DNA from: Leucogyrophana mollusca
Lineage: Eukaryota > Basidiomycota > Agaricomycetes > Boletales
Assembly (NCBI GenBank): GCA_021014945.1
Contig: MU266846.1
Span: forward strand, 1 to 11,427
Direction: 5' to 3'
Length of the DNA: 11,427 nt
A program made the translations under genes and the position numbers. The first letter of the stretch is position 1. Each line of letters starts with the position of its first letter. The notes under the pieces were generated by a model. The model saw only the letters and a list, made by a program, of their open reading frames with translations. It searched no databases and was not told the origin of the DNA. Of this stretch, positions 1 through 9,011 are shown in pieces.

Positions 1-130
1 ACTACCTATTGTATCTATTGCTACGTCTAACTTAACGCCCAGGCTTGCTTTGGGACTTGAGGTTGAGGCTTCGAGGTCGAGGTCGATGACGAGCGAGAAA
101 GAGTGTTTGGATGGCTGTGCCAACGGTTTT

Positions 131-231
131 ATCGGGCGGCCAGTCGGAGCTCAAATGGCCACTGAAGCGGGCAGCCACAGGCAGCCACATCTGGCGAGTG
201 GGTTTTGTAACTCCGATTGGCCGCCCGTTAT
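131..231. repeat. Subterminal imperfect hairpin, left end
   Basis: The left arm at 131-156 (ATCGGGCGGCCAGTCGGAG...) is the near reverse complement of the right arm at 203-231 (...CTCCGATTGGCCGCCCG). The arms share GGGCGGCCA, CGGAG and a run of T/A beyond. The ~45-base spacer contains GGCAGCCACA twice. The same arrangement occurs at 5495-5586 in the other transposon end. Known CACTA elements carry short subterminal motifs bound by their own proteins, so these arms are candidate transposase-binding sites; that role is inferred. Confidence 0.7.
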
Positions 232-345
232 CATCGCCACCCGCTGCCAAACCCCCTTCTTCCTTTCCACCATCGTCAGTACAATAGAACAATGTAAACT
301 AGATACAAGTAGAGATAAATTATAACTTAGCCACCGACAATAACA
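205..345 (+). promoter_or_regulatory. Possible promoter inside the left transposon end
   Basis: Reading toward the ATG at 346, there is a reversed CCAAT box (ATTGG at 216-220), a pyrimidine-rich tract at about 245-272, then an AT-rich stretch at 290-325 ending in ACAATAACAATG. CT-rich tracts upstream of start codons are common in fungal promoters. The CCAAT sequence sits in the hairpin arm, and the matching arm at 5495-5520 reads CCAAC. This is inference only; no transcription data are available. Confidence 0.3.
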
Positions 346-745
346 ATGGGCCGGCCAGTAAATGGAGGTGACGAACGGGGCGACGAAGACAAGCACAAGC
401 ACAAGAACAAGGGGCACCGGTATGTAACCCGCATTTCGTCATCCCCTATACTCGTACATGGCAATGAATTTACTTCCTTCAAGTGCCCATGTGAGTGGGT
501 CAAGATCGAAGGTCGCGCACAATTCGTACAATGGGGCACTTACTCACCTTAGTTTGTCCCGTTGTCGTGCGGAGGTACGTCTCTTTAATGTTACAATCCC
601 CTTGCGCCTCACTAACCGGGATTCACAGCAGACCGACGACCATTGTTGCATATTGATGCCGGCCCAGTCGCCTGGTCACAAAGGTGTGCTTCTCCTTGCG
701 TGCTATAGGCATAGCTCACGCTCATACAGGGCTCGATCGAAGTGA
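346..745 (+). CDS. Possible small spliced gene starting in the left transposon end
   Basis: I do not recognise this protein. One consistent model joins 346-419, 553-574 and 629-745, giving 70 aa: an N-terminal Gly/Asp part with a Lys-His repeat (EDKHKHKNK), then a Cys/Ser/Arg-rich tail. The second intron (575-628, 54 nt) looks textbook: GTACGT donor, CACTAAC branch point, CACAG acceptor. The first (420-552, 133 nt) has a GTATGT donor and CTTAG acceptor. The first exon and donor are repeated at 11344-11387 on the minus strand. It could instead be a non-coding leader or a decayed second transposon gene. Bases 746-837 hold no gene that I can see and would be shared 3' untranslated sequence with the convergent transposase. 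Confidence 0.28.
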
Positions 746-837
746 GCATATTCATTCAATCTCTACGAATTACACCATATCGCAACCTTGCTGCATTTTG
801 CCTTCCCATCTAGAAGGCCTGTAACCTGATCAGTACG

Positions 838-3800
838 CTAAGTTTTGTTCATATTCTGCGTGCTCACCCTATCAAGCGGCTTCATGACGAGTATACCTTT
901 TGTCCATGGCCTCCAAATTGCATGGGATATACGATTTGAGGCGAGGACGATCTCTACGTCATCCACGTGCTCGTTGGACCACAGAGACGCCCCGAAGTCA
1001 GGGTATTGTTGAAAGGGGTCGTTGATATTTGGTGGGAGTGCCTTGTATCGTTGTATAGCGATGCAATATACTTGAGTAAATTCCTCCTCTCCACACCTAG
1101 TAGGCACGGCGAATATCTCCCGGATAATGCCCGGCACGTAGGCGTCAGAACCGAGTGGCTGGAAAAAGACTGTGCTGTTCCGTTTGGACGTTTGCCGGTT
1201 TGCATACTGCAGGCCACCAATTAAATGTCTAGGATAGACGAATGCTGCATCCGGACAAATCCAATTTTGAATTTCGGTGCGTAGTTCCTGATCCGCACGC
1301 ATGAGCGCTGCTTGCAACTCCACAGACAGTTGTGCTCGTTTCTGCCAGGGAACCTCTCTGTGCTTGAGTTTCCTTCCGGTCTCCTCTGGAGCTAGGGTGC
1401 GTATATCAGTCATCAACGTGCCCGAGTTATACTGACCCCAACATTGCTCCAGGATCGCTGCGCTCTCTTTGAGTATAGAGGGACAGCCTGCCTGCTGGAG
1501 GAACCCCTTAACGTTCGCTGCCGCACAGAACGATTCCAGCATCGTAGTTTCAAGCTGACCTGTGTGTACGTGAGTTCCATGGAATATAGAATGCTGAGAT
1601 CAAGTCCTGACCTAGTTTGTGGTTTGTGTTAACCTGTTGTAATATTCCAATGATCCTCTCGAACGGGAACATCCACCATCCATGCATAGGGCCGAAGCGC
1701 ACGAAGAACTCGCCAATATGAAGGGCAAAGTGATGATTCGATCGGAACTCTATACCCATATGCAAATTGCGCAAGCCGACGAGGTATGCGTGCATATAGT
1801 CCATGTATCGTTGAGCATGGAGCGTTGAAGTCCTGTGAGAGGTTCCCCACCGGATAGCCATTGCAAGAAGCATAGTGACATCCACTAATTGTTGTCGTCG
1901 AATAGACTGTGCCTCATCGGTCGTTTTCGCATTCGGACCGGACCATAACTCGACAAGAGTGACGGGCAAATCGAATTCGATACATGACCGCCATTCGTCT
2001 GCTTTTAACTTGCCATGCCCTGGCTCGCCGAGGTTTAACGGTGGACCACAATGCCATGTTGGTCGAGTGACGAGCACAAGAGTCCCTCGCAGCCGCTCTA
2101 GCTCTTCTCTGGAAAGGCGTAGGTAAGCATGATCCTTTTCGGTATCGCTCCCTGCTGCGCATTCGACCACGTATTCTTCGCCGACCAGCGCCGCAAAGTC
2201 GTCATCGCCACCTTGATCAATGTTCTCTACGGAAGAGGTGGAGTTTGACTGCTGGCCACCGTGTAACTGACGGAAAATGTTATCCCGAGGGAATTGGGTA
2301 AGAAACCGCGATACGCACCAGCAATGATGTGACAAGGTCGACTTTACGAATTCCTTTGCGTATGTTTGTTGGTATTACCTTCACGTTATTCTCTGCGCAG
2401 AGTGCTTTTAACACTGGCACCGTTAGACGGCCGAGTGTCTTCGCCGTTGCATTAGGACCCAATACCTTCCTGGCCTCCTCCACCTCCTCCACAGTGGCGG
2501 GTTGACTTTCAACAGTTTGCCGCCTGTTGTGCGAATTGTCAATGCCGAGCACGTTTCGAAAATGAAACATAACAAGGCCCAGGAGAAGGTTGTGCATTCC
2601 ATCCACCACCATACACTGCGTGGGGTCCCAGTACGGGAGTCGCAAGAGCTCCGACCATCGAATCCCGTTTTCTTTGAAGAGCTTGTTTTGAGCGGCTTTG
2701 GTGGGTGCGTCTCTCCATTTTTCTGCGGCCCTTACATGCTCGCTGCGCGACTGCTTAGGCCATTCCTTCCACTCGAAGTTTTTGAGGTCGCATAATTGGA
2801 GTAGGCACAAGGAACAAAACCGATTTTTATGTGCGAAGCTTGCATTTCCTCCAAGTTTTCGGCTTGCGGGTAAGTCGTTGATGGCTAGGGCAATAATGGA
2901 CCTTGCCAGCCGGCCTGTTGCGTGGACGCACGTCCTCGTAAACCAAGTGCCTTGCTTCCAGCTCGGTAGAAGTTGGTCGACAAGGGGCCTGAGGAAGTGA
3001 TTGATTTCATCGACGGAGGGCTCCTTTGGGCCGGGGATGACGCCCATGAGATAGAGATTTTCCGCTTTGTATCGCAAACTTGGGGGAAGGTTCAGTAATG
3101 ACATGACGATGGAGCCAACGGAGGCTGATTTTCCGGCGGCCTTATTCATGTAGGGATTAAACCAATCGACTGACAGACTCCACGCGAGTCTGAGATCTTT
3201 TCGTTTGAGACCGTCCATGAACGGTCTTCCGTCAGGTCCCAACAATTCCCTAATCCCTGTTCCGTCTTTGATATCCCATAGCTCATGCTTGTCGTTAAGA
3301 ACCGTCCCAGCATCCATCGCAGCCTCCATGCCTGGTCGTGCGAGCAGGCCGGCGACAAAAGAGTCGAAATCTTGGACGGCGAAGGGCCTTATTGGTGCCC
3401 TAACACTTTGACCATCCTGGATTCGCCGAGCCGCCAGCCGATGACCGCAAGGCATACCCCCGCGATACTTGCGATATTGACAGCGTGCGGGGTACACAAG
3501 CACGCCGCCCCTTTCTATTGGCTTGTAGGTGTACGAGCACCGCGGACATGCAGCGTAGACGACTGTCTTTGCCTCGAGGTCGAATATTTTGCGAACGGTG
3601 CGAATGTCGCGAGGGAAGTCATTGAGTAATATTTGATCGCGGTCTGATGGTCCATCCTTATCGATACTGAATGCTGCTTTCAGCAATAATGCTAGGAGGC
3701 CGAGAGTTGTGTTGCACCAAGGACGCGTGAGATGCCCAAAGACGTTCAAGACAAGCGCTATGAAAGCGGCGACCACGGTTAGAGGGTTGGTGGAGCGTAG

Positions 3801-4778
3801 GTGGTGATTGAAGAATTTATCTAAAATTGTTCAAGGTGAGTGCGTTGTCCTCACTCCCGGCGACGGAGGTGACTCACCCGTGTTGACAGTTATTGCTGGA
3901 TTGCTGTTTGCGGGCGTCCTGGCTGCCAGCGTATCCTTGCATGTCCTAATACCCTTTAAATAGTCGTCAATCCTCTCGATTATGGCCACCTTATAGATCT
4001 CCGTATTCTCGTCGAATAGATTGTCGTCGCATAGGGCACCCCGAGTCGCGTGTAGCCAATGTTCTTCGGCACATAGTGCGTCCAGTGCTGTAATGTCAAC
4101 GTCGCTCGTCTCCGAGGGTGACGATAAATCATCGAGGCGGCAGGCAACGGCCTGGAGGCGAAGGGACACTTCTTGGTCGACAAGAAATAGCTTTTCGTAA
4201 CTGCTGAGATCGATTTGCGAAGATCGTGACTTCGTGTTGCACGCAGTTGACCGCCCACTGAGCAGTTCGGGAAAGGTGGCGGGTAGCGGGGCAGACGAAG
4301 TCTTGTGGGCAGTGTCGATAGGCGAGTTACCCTCTGGTCCCTGGAATGAATCAGGGGCTGAGGAAAGCATCGCCGGTTCCGACCATGGATGAGACTCCGC
4401 TCCCTCGTCCACACCAGATGCCGCCGCCTGTGCGATAACGGTGTCATCCTGCGCTGACATCGCCGCCCTCTCCCACATGGCCTCTCCGAACTTGGCATCA
4501 GGTTTTGATATTCCGTCTTGGATCGTCATTCGGAACACGTCCTGCGATAAGCTATCGAGCGACTGCGCTGCAGACTCATCAGACGAACTTGTGATTAGTG
4601 GGTCTTTTAGAATCTCGGACTTGTTTTCCTGTCCAGGAATTGTGAGTATTCATTCACTGGGAAAGACATGCGTCTAACTGACCTTGTCCCATCTTGAATG
4701 GCTTCTCTTCACGCTGAAAGGGACGCGCTGACCGCGGGGGCCACACGTAGAACAGTAACATGTCACTTGATGATCCAT
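838..4778 (-). CDS. Tnp2-family (CACTA/EnSpm) transposase, apparently intact, five exons
   Basis: This is a DDE/D-type transposase that would cut and paste its own element. My splicing joins 4683-4778, 3878-4628, 2319-3820, 1612-2266 and 838-1559. The introns are 54, 57, 52 and 52 nt, all GT-AG, and phases match throughout, giving 1241 aa with no stop or frameshift. The N-terminus has CxCxxC (residues 7-12), usual for basidiomycete Tnp2 proteins, followed by an acidic Ser-rich linker. A Cys/His cluster (C374, C377, C396, C407, H409) precedes the catalytic-type core: SVDWFNPY (D501), NLPPSLRYK, GVIPGPKEPS, NDLPASRKL (D598), CSLC (618-621) and VVDGMHNLLLG (D689). A SAP-like segment follows at 746-783. 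Residues 975-1002 carry the conserved GWWMFPFERIIG...NTNHKLG motif (DUF4218-like region). Which acidic residues are catalytic is inferred. The ATG at 4778 is chosen because CxCxxC follows at once; an upstream extension is possible. TATAAT-like sequence lies at about 4803-4812. Confidence 0.92.
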
Positions 4779-5376
4779 AACGACAATCGCTCGTGGATCC
4801 CTTGATTATATGTACCTACGTGTTCTTTTGTTCCATTTCAGGGTTTTTGTACTCTACTTCTAGTTAGCGTCAATAGCAATTCGACGTCCTTGTATTTACC
4901 TTGTGAGTATTGCCCTGACTTCCTTCTGTCGACAGATGCCAATGAAAATATTTGATTCGTAGTGTACGGCATCTACGGACTGTTTGAGGCTATTGCGTTC
5001 TGGTAGCTGTGGACACAAAAACTCTCCGTCTGTCTTGAGGTCATTCGACGGCCACCTCCACAACTTCGCCTCAAAGTCGAGATGCTGACAACTCAATCAA
5101 CAAGCCGTAGCGGGGAATGACGAGACGTGGGTTCAATACCTTCGCGACGGTGCTCCTTGAACATGATACAATAGCCCGTTTCGAAGGTCTTGCTTGCGCG
5201 ATGACGTCGATCGTCGTTGAGTTACGACGACAAATATATTTACGAGCTATAGTGCGGTATAGGGATGATGAGATTGACAATAACGATACCTTTGATTTTC
5301 CGTTTTCTTGTGATTCTTTCGCATCCCGACGCGGTATTTCATTCCTTGCTATTTTGCACGACGCCAGCGGGTCCAT
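4779..5376 (-). other. Transposase upstream region with possible leader or extra 5' exons
   Basis: No separate gene is certain here. Open blocks at 5140-5376 (starting at an ATG), 4900-5084 and 4779-4800 can be joined through GT-AG introns of 55 nt (5085-5139) and 99 nt (4801-4899). The join stays in frame with the transposase ATG at 4778 and would add 148 residues. The first donor (GTATTG at 5139) aligns with the GTATGT donors of the two related repeat modules. The added peptide has no domain I recognise, and known relatives begin near the CxCxxC motif. A spliced untranslated leader is therefore as likely as an N-terminal extension. Confidence 0.3.
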
Positions 5377-5628
5377 TGTATTCCCTGGCTACATTTCTAT
5401 TACAAAGTAGTTGTGCTATAACGAATTTGAACAATGAGTTTCGAAGGCGACCGTGGTGGAAAAGGGAAAGCCTTGTTGGCAGCAAGTGCCGTTGATATCG
5501 GGCGGCCAACCGGAGTTACAAAACCCACTGCCTGGATCGTGGCTGTCACTCAGTGGCAATTGAGACTCCGCCTGTTTGCCCGATAAAAGCGCTCGGAGGG
5601 AACCATAAGCACTCTTTCCCGCTCATCA
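5084..5628 (-). repeat. Right transposon end (inverted-repeat copy R1)
   Basis: This is the inverted counterpart of the left end. The inner block at 5096-5162 shares ATCAACAAGCC, GATGACGA-like, GGGTT and GGTGCTCCTTG stretches, in the same order, with 11302-11360, and inverted with the left end. The outer block at 5488-5628 carries the hairpin and pairs with 83-240. The middle, about 5165-5460, is AT-rich, matches the left end poorly and is longer than the left counterpart, so it has diverged or gained sequence. Confidence 0.72.
5495..5586. repeat. Subterminal imperfect hairpin, right end
   Basis: The arm at 5495-5520 (ATATCGGGCGGCCAACCGGAG...) is inverted relative to 5559-5586 (...GACTCCGCCTGTTTGCCCGATA). 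The outer arm is more decayed than in the left-end hairpin, and the spacer is shorter. The GATAAAA just outside both hairpins is conserved between the two ends. Confidence 0.62.
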
Positions 5629-5636
5629 CGCACTGG

Positions 5637-5662
5637 TCTAAGACAATACTCTAAGACAATAC
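5637..5662 (+). repeat. Exact 13-bp tandem repeat
   Basis: TCTAAGACAATAC occurs twice in direct succession at 5637-5649 and 5650-5662. It lies just outside the point where the right transposon end stops matching the left one, so it may be slippage or repair DNA near an insertion junction. Confidence 0.85.
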
Positions 5663-5670
5663 AAATGGCG

Positions 5671-5738
5671 ATTTACATTAACTACATTAAAACAGAGAAC
5701 TTTTTGACAGACCCCTAATGTAAATTACCAAGTTCTCT
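5671..5738. repeat. Two interleaved short inverted repeats
   Basis: ATTTACATTA (5671-5680) is the exact reverse complement of 5716-5725. AGAGAACTT (5694-5702) is the exact reverse complement of 5730-5738. The pairs interleave, so as RNA they would form a pseudoknot-like fold rather than nested stems. The block lies 230-300 bp upstream of the RNA14 start codon. No function can be assigned. Confidence 0.65.
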
Positions 5739-5871
5739 AGCAATTAGCAGCCAGGTAAATCCTTTTGCCAAGTTCGTCCATCAGGAAAGCGGGGGCGACC
5801 TGGTATTTCCAGGCGGAGTTAAAGTGAGTGTTTATCATGAAGCCGGGCAGCAGTCGATTCGTCGATTCTTA

Positions 5872-5878
5872 TATATAA
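5872..5878 (+). promoter_or_regulatory. TATA box of RNA14
   Basis: TATATAA lies 90 bp upstream of the RNA14 ATG. It is followed by a CT-rich stretch at about 5925-5946 and by the start context TCAAAATG at 5963-5970, with A at -3. The whole RNA14 upstream region (5629-5967) is only ~340 bp and abuts the right transposon end. Nothing else is recognised in it beyond the repeats listed. Confidence 0.5.
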
Positions 5879-5967
5879 TTATTTTGAAGTCGCGTGAATT
5901 AGAAACGAATTCTACTTCGATTCACCTCAGTTTTCCCCTGTACCCTAGCACAATACCATCTTTCAAA

Positions 5968-8900
5968 ATGTTTGTCAATGCTGCGACGCACATGTCAGGA
6001 CAGCCTCAAGATTCAAGAGCGGACATGGATTTTCTAAATAGGCGCGAACCACAATCAGGCAAACTTGCAGATGCAACCCAAGATGTATCACAAGAACCTC
6101 CCTCTGAGTGGCATGTGCTGCGTTCAAAGTTGCGTGAACAACCGCATGATCCAGAAGGATGGAACCGCCTCGTCGATCTCGCTGAGAATGCCGGTGACAC
6201 TGAGCAAATAAAAGAATCTTACGAAGCTCTGCTTGAAACTTATCCGAACACGGTACGTAGCGTTCATTCTCTCTTTGCTGCCTGCCTATCATAGCCAAAC
6301 GCTACCAAGTCCTCCGCGCAAATAGCATACCTCAACCACTTTCTAAGGCCTGGACTGTTCCAGTTTGCGGAAGACCTACTCGCGAAATATCTGAAAACCT
6401 CTCCGTTCGTTGATTTGTGGAAAGTTTATCTTTCCCACGTCAGGTCAGTGTGAGCAAATAGCATGACTTGTAAATTGAACAAACATCCGCCTAGACGAGT
6501 CAACGTTACACCGAACACGCGTGATGCAGTCATCAAGGCCTACGAATTTGCTCTCAATCGCATAGGTCAAGACAAAGACAGCGGCGAGATCTGGAACGAC
6601 TACATCCACTTTTTAAAAGCCGGGGAGGTATGGGTTCATCCGTTTTGCGCTCGCGATATCCTTGATTGGAGAACATGCAGACATGGGAAGAATCACAGAA
6701 AACGGACGCTGTGCGCAAAGTCTATCACCGTGCCGTTCAGATTCCCCTCGAGAATATGGAAAGACTCTGGTCCGAGGTAGAGGCTTTCGAAAATAATCTG
6801 AATAAAATCACAGTGAGGCCCAGCATCCCCCTTTCTGTGCCAAAAACCAACCGGCCAACTCTTAGGCTAAGAAAGTCATGTCGGATCTTTCTCCCTCCTA
6901 CATGCACGCTCGCGCGGTCCTGCGACAGCTACAGCGTCACCTGGGTCCCCTATTCTCTCCACCACCCCAGTCCTCCGCTTCGCGCCCACCCCTTTATCTC
7001 CCTCCTACGCCCGCATTCAACGCAGCTGAAAGAGCGCTTGTTGGAGCATGGAAGACCTACCTCAAGTGGGAAGAGAGCAACCCGCTAGAATTTGGAGACA
7101 AGGATCGGTCCACCCTCATATCGCGGATCCAAGGCGTATATCGCAAAGCCGTTATCCGTATGAGATATTACGGCGAGATTTGGTAGATTCGAATCGTGAT
7201 GCTCGTACGAGGAAAGAGGGCTCATCCATTCCGCTAGGTACATGTCATTTATCTGGACCAACAGCGTTGGTAAGCAAGAGGACGCTGTCAACATCCTGAA
7301 AGCAGGCATGGAAGCCAATCCGACCAGTTTCCTTCTTCATTTTGCATACGCTGAGCAAATGGAAGTACGGGGGGAACATGCTGAAGTTATCGCGACGTTC
7401 GATAAGCTCCTCGACAAGCTCCGTATCGATCTCGAGGCCCTTGAAGCTTGCGCCAACTCTGCAAACTCGTCGTTCTCGCCTGACGGGTCTGGTCGCACAG
7501 TCCCTGGGAACACACCGGCACCCACCACCACAGGTCTGACTGAGGCCGGAACACACTCAAACATGTCGTCCTTTGCGACTCAGAGTGCGGACGAGAAACC
7601 GCCAAAGGTGAAAGAACTTGCGGAACGGAGAACCGAATATGGCCTCGTTTGGATTATGTACATCCGCTTCGCGCGACGGGCGCAGGACATCAAGAGCTTC
7701 CGACAGATATTTGCGAAGGCCAGGAGAGATCGCTGGACGCCTTGGCAAGTGTACGAGTCCGCAGGTACGTCGAGTCAACGGGTGGCCATCGAGGTTATAC
7801 TCAATTATCACTTAGCGCTTATGGAGTACCATTGTACAAAAGAAAGTGGTGCGGGTATCGCTTCGAGAATCTTTGAAAAGGGTCTAGAAAGCTTTGGCGA
7901 TGAAATTGAATTTGTCTTGCGGTATCTTGGGTTCCTGATATCCGTCAACGATGATATCAGTTGAGCGTTCCACTATCATGGTATCGAGATTTGAACTGAC
8001 GTACTGGTGCCAGATGCACGAGCACTGTTTGAGCGCGTCATCACCACTTTCTCTTCTGAACGCGCGAGGCCGCTGTGGGAACGTTGGGCACGATACGAAT
8101 ACCAGTACGGTGATCTGGCAGCAGCGCAGAAGCTGGAGAAGCGTATAGCTGAGGTCTACCCCTCTGGTAAGCGTTCCCTGGTACTACTCGGATGAACAGC
8201 CTGACTTGATATCGTTTTAGATCCGCCGATTCAGCGATTTGCTCAACGTCACACATACTTGGGCACCGACGCCATCACTACACGGGATCTAGGCCTTGCT
8301 ATGGCTACCCGTCAACCAACCGCGTTGGGCCTGTCAGGCTCGAGCAGGCCCCTCGAGAAGCGAACAGGCGCTCTCCTCTCGTTGTCCTCCAATGCAGGTA
8401 TGCTTTCCTCGCAGCTTAACACGTCCTCAGAGCGACCTTTGCCGCCCGACTACAAGCGCCGTGAGGGCTCTGCTCGGCCAAGTGATAGTGGCCCGCCCAC
8501 TAAGCGTGCGCGCCCAATGTCTCCCCCACCCCCCAGAGATAGAAACCGCGACAGGCGGGATGGCCCTTCTCGGCGCCGGTTTGGAGGTCTTGCCACCTGG
8601 GAGGTGGAGCGTGACAGGGAGCTCTTACCTTTCGAGAGAGAGAGTGAAAGGGGCGACGAGAATGGTCCTTCGTTGCCTGGCGTGCTGTCGTGGTTTGTTG
8701 GACAGCTCCCTAGCGTAAGCTCGTTTGATGGTTTGTTCATTTCAATTCGTGTTACCAGGTGATTATATTAACCCCAATATTAACCCTAGGCCCAATCTTT
8801 CGCACAGACGACTTAATGATGTTGTTCCGGGATGTTGTCATTCCGAGTGCAACAAGGAAGGCTACTCCACCGCCGCCCCCTCGAGGAGGTGAGTCATTCC

Positions 8901-9011
8901 CGCTTGTACCAGAGCTTGCTTTTAAAACCAATTATTCCAGCTGGCCGCCAGCCGCCTGGCTATGGTCTTTATCGGGGGCCCGGGGGAGGAAGGGGTGGAC
9001 GTCGATACTAA
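5968..9011 (+). CDS. RNA14: mRNA 3'-end-processing protein Rna14 (CstF-77 homologue)
   Basis: Rna14 is the scaffold subunit of nuclear cleavage factor IA, which acts with Rna15, Pcf11 and Clp1 in pre-mRNA cleavage and polyadenylation. I join 5968-6252, 6310-6443, 6495-6627, 6681-6812, 6866-7182, 7238-7764, 7816-7959, 8014-8166, 8221-8730, 8790-8888 and 8941-9011. All ten introns are GT-AG, 51-59 nt, and phase-consistent, giving 834 aa; yeast Rna14 is about 680. HAT repeats of the Suf domain run through most of the protein: [74 protein letters not shown] and [15 protein letters not shown] Ser/Thr-rich insert interrupts them in exon 6, and a Pro/Arg-rich linker follows. Near the C-terminus, SWFVGQLP...[12 protein letters not shown] matches the monkeytail that binds Rna15. 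The protein ends in a Gly/Arg-rich tail. ATG 5992 is an alternative start. Confidence 0.95.

Larger units (their letters stand above)
83..450 (+). repeat. Left transposon end (inverted-repeat copy L)
   Basis: This stretch is inverted relative to two other places. Its outer part (83-240) pairs with 5488-5628. Its inner part (327-450) pairs with 11302-11427 at about 90% identity by eye, and more weakly with 5096-5162. The inner block holds an ATG at 346, an AAGCAC-type microsatellite and a GTATGT splice donor at 420. The outer block holds a hairpin (131-231). Bases 1-82 show no match to the right end at 5628; they are either flanking DNA or an end portion that the right end has lost. Confidence 0.8.
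83..5628 (-). mobile_element. CACTA/EnSpm-type DNA transposon with long inverted-repeat ends
   Basis: The element is defined by a Tnp2-family transposase on the minus strand (838-4778) lying between inverted repeats. Positions 201-240 match the reverse complement of about 5488-5528 at 37 of 40 bases by eye. The match continues outward, weaker and gapped, to about 83 on the left and 5628 on the right, through GATAAAA, CACTCTTT and CGCTC. An inner block (about 415-450 against 5096-5162) is also inverted between the ends. The outermost bases could not be fixed: no CACTA/TAGTG pair or target duplication is visible where homology stops. CACTA elements are cut-and-paste elements whose transposase binds subterminal repeats. 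Here the ends have diverged but the transposase frame is intact. Confidence 0.75.

Noticed and set aside
421..552. Read-through of the left-end first exon giving a YVTRISSSP-type peptide
   Set aside because: The peptide is shared only because the DNA repeat is shared; it begins at a strong splice donor, so it is more likely intron than coding.
3205..3629. Open plus-strand frames opposite the transposase
   Set aside because: They are shadows of the minus-strand Tnp2 exon, which shows conserved family motifs and good splicing.
838..4778. Assignment to Plavaka or KDZ (Kyakuja-Dileera-Zisupton) transposons common in mushrooms
   Set aside because: The motifs seen (SVDWFNPY, GVIPGPKEPS, DLPASRKL, MFPFERIIG) are those of the Tnp2 CACTA type.
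6253..6294. Earlier acceptor (CATAG ending at 6294) for RNA14 intron 1
   Set aside because: It is in frame and adds five residues, but gives a 42-nt intron, shorter than all others, and breaks the family pattern PNT-SAQIAYL; the acceptor ending at 6309 fits better.
8450..8740. Minus-strand Ser/Arg-rich frame opposite RNA14 exon 9
   Set aside because: It is an antisense shadow of the Pro/Arg-rich linker of Rna14; no start context or splice signals support it.
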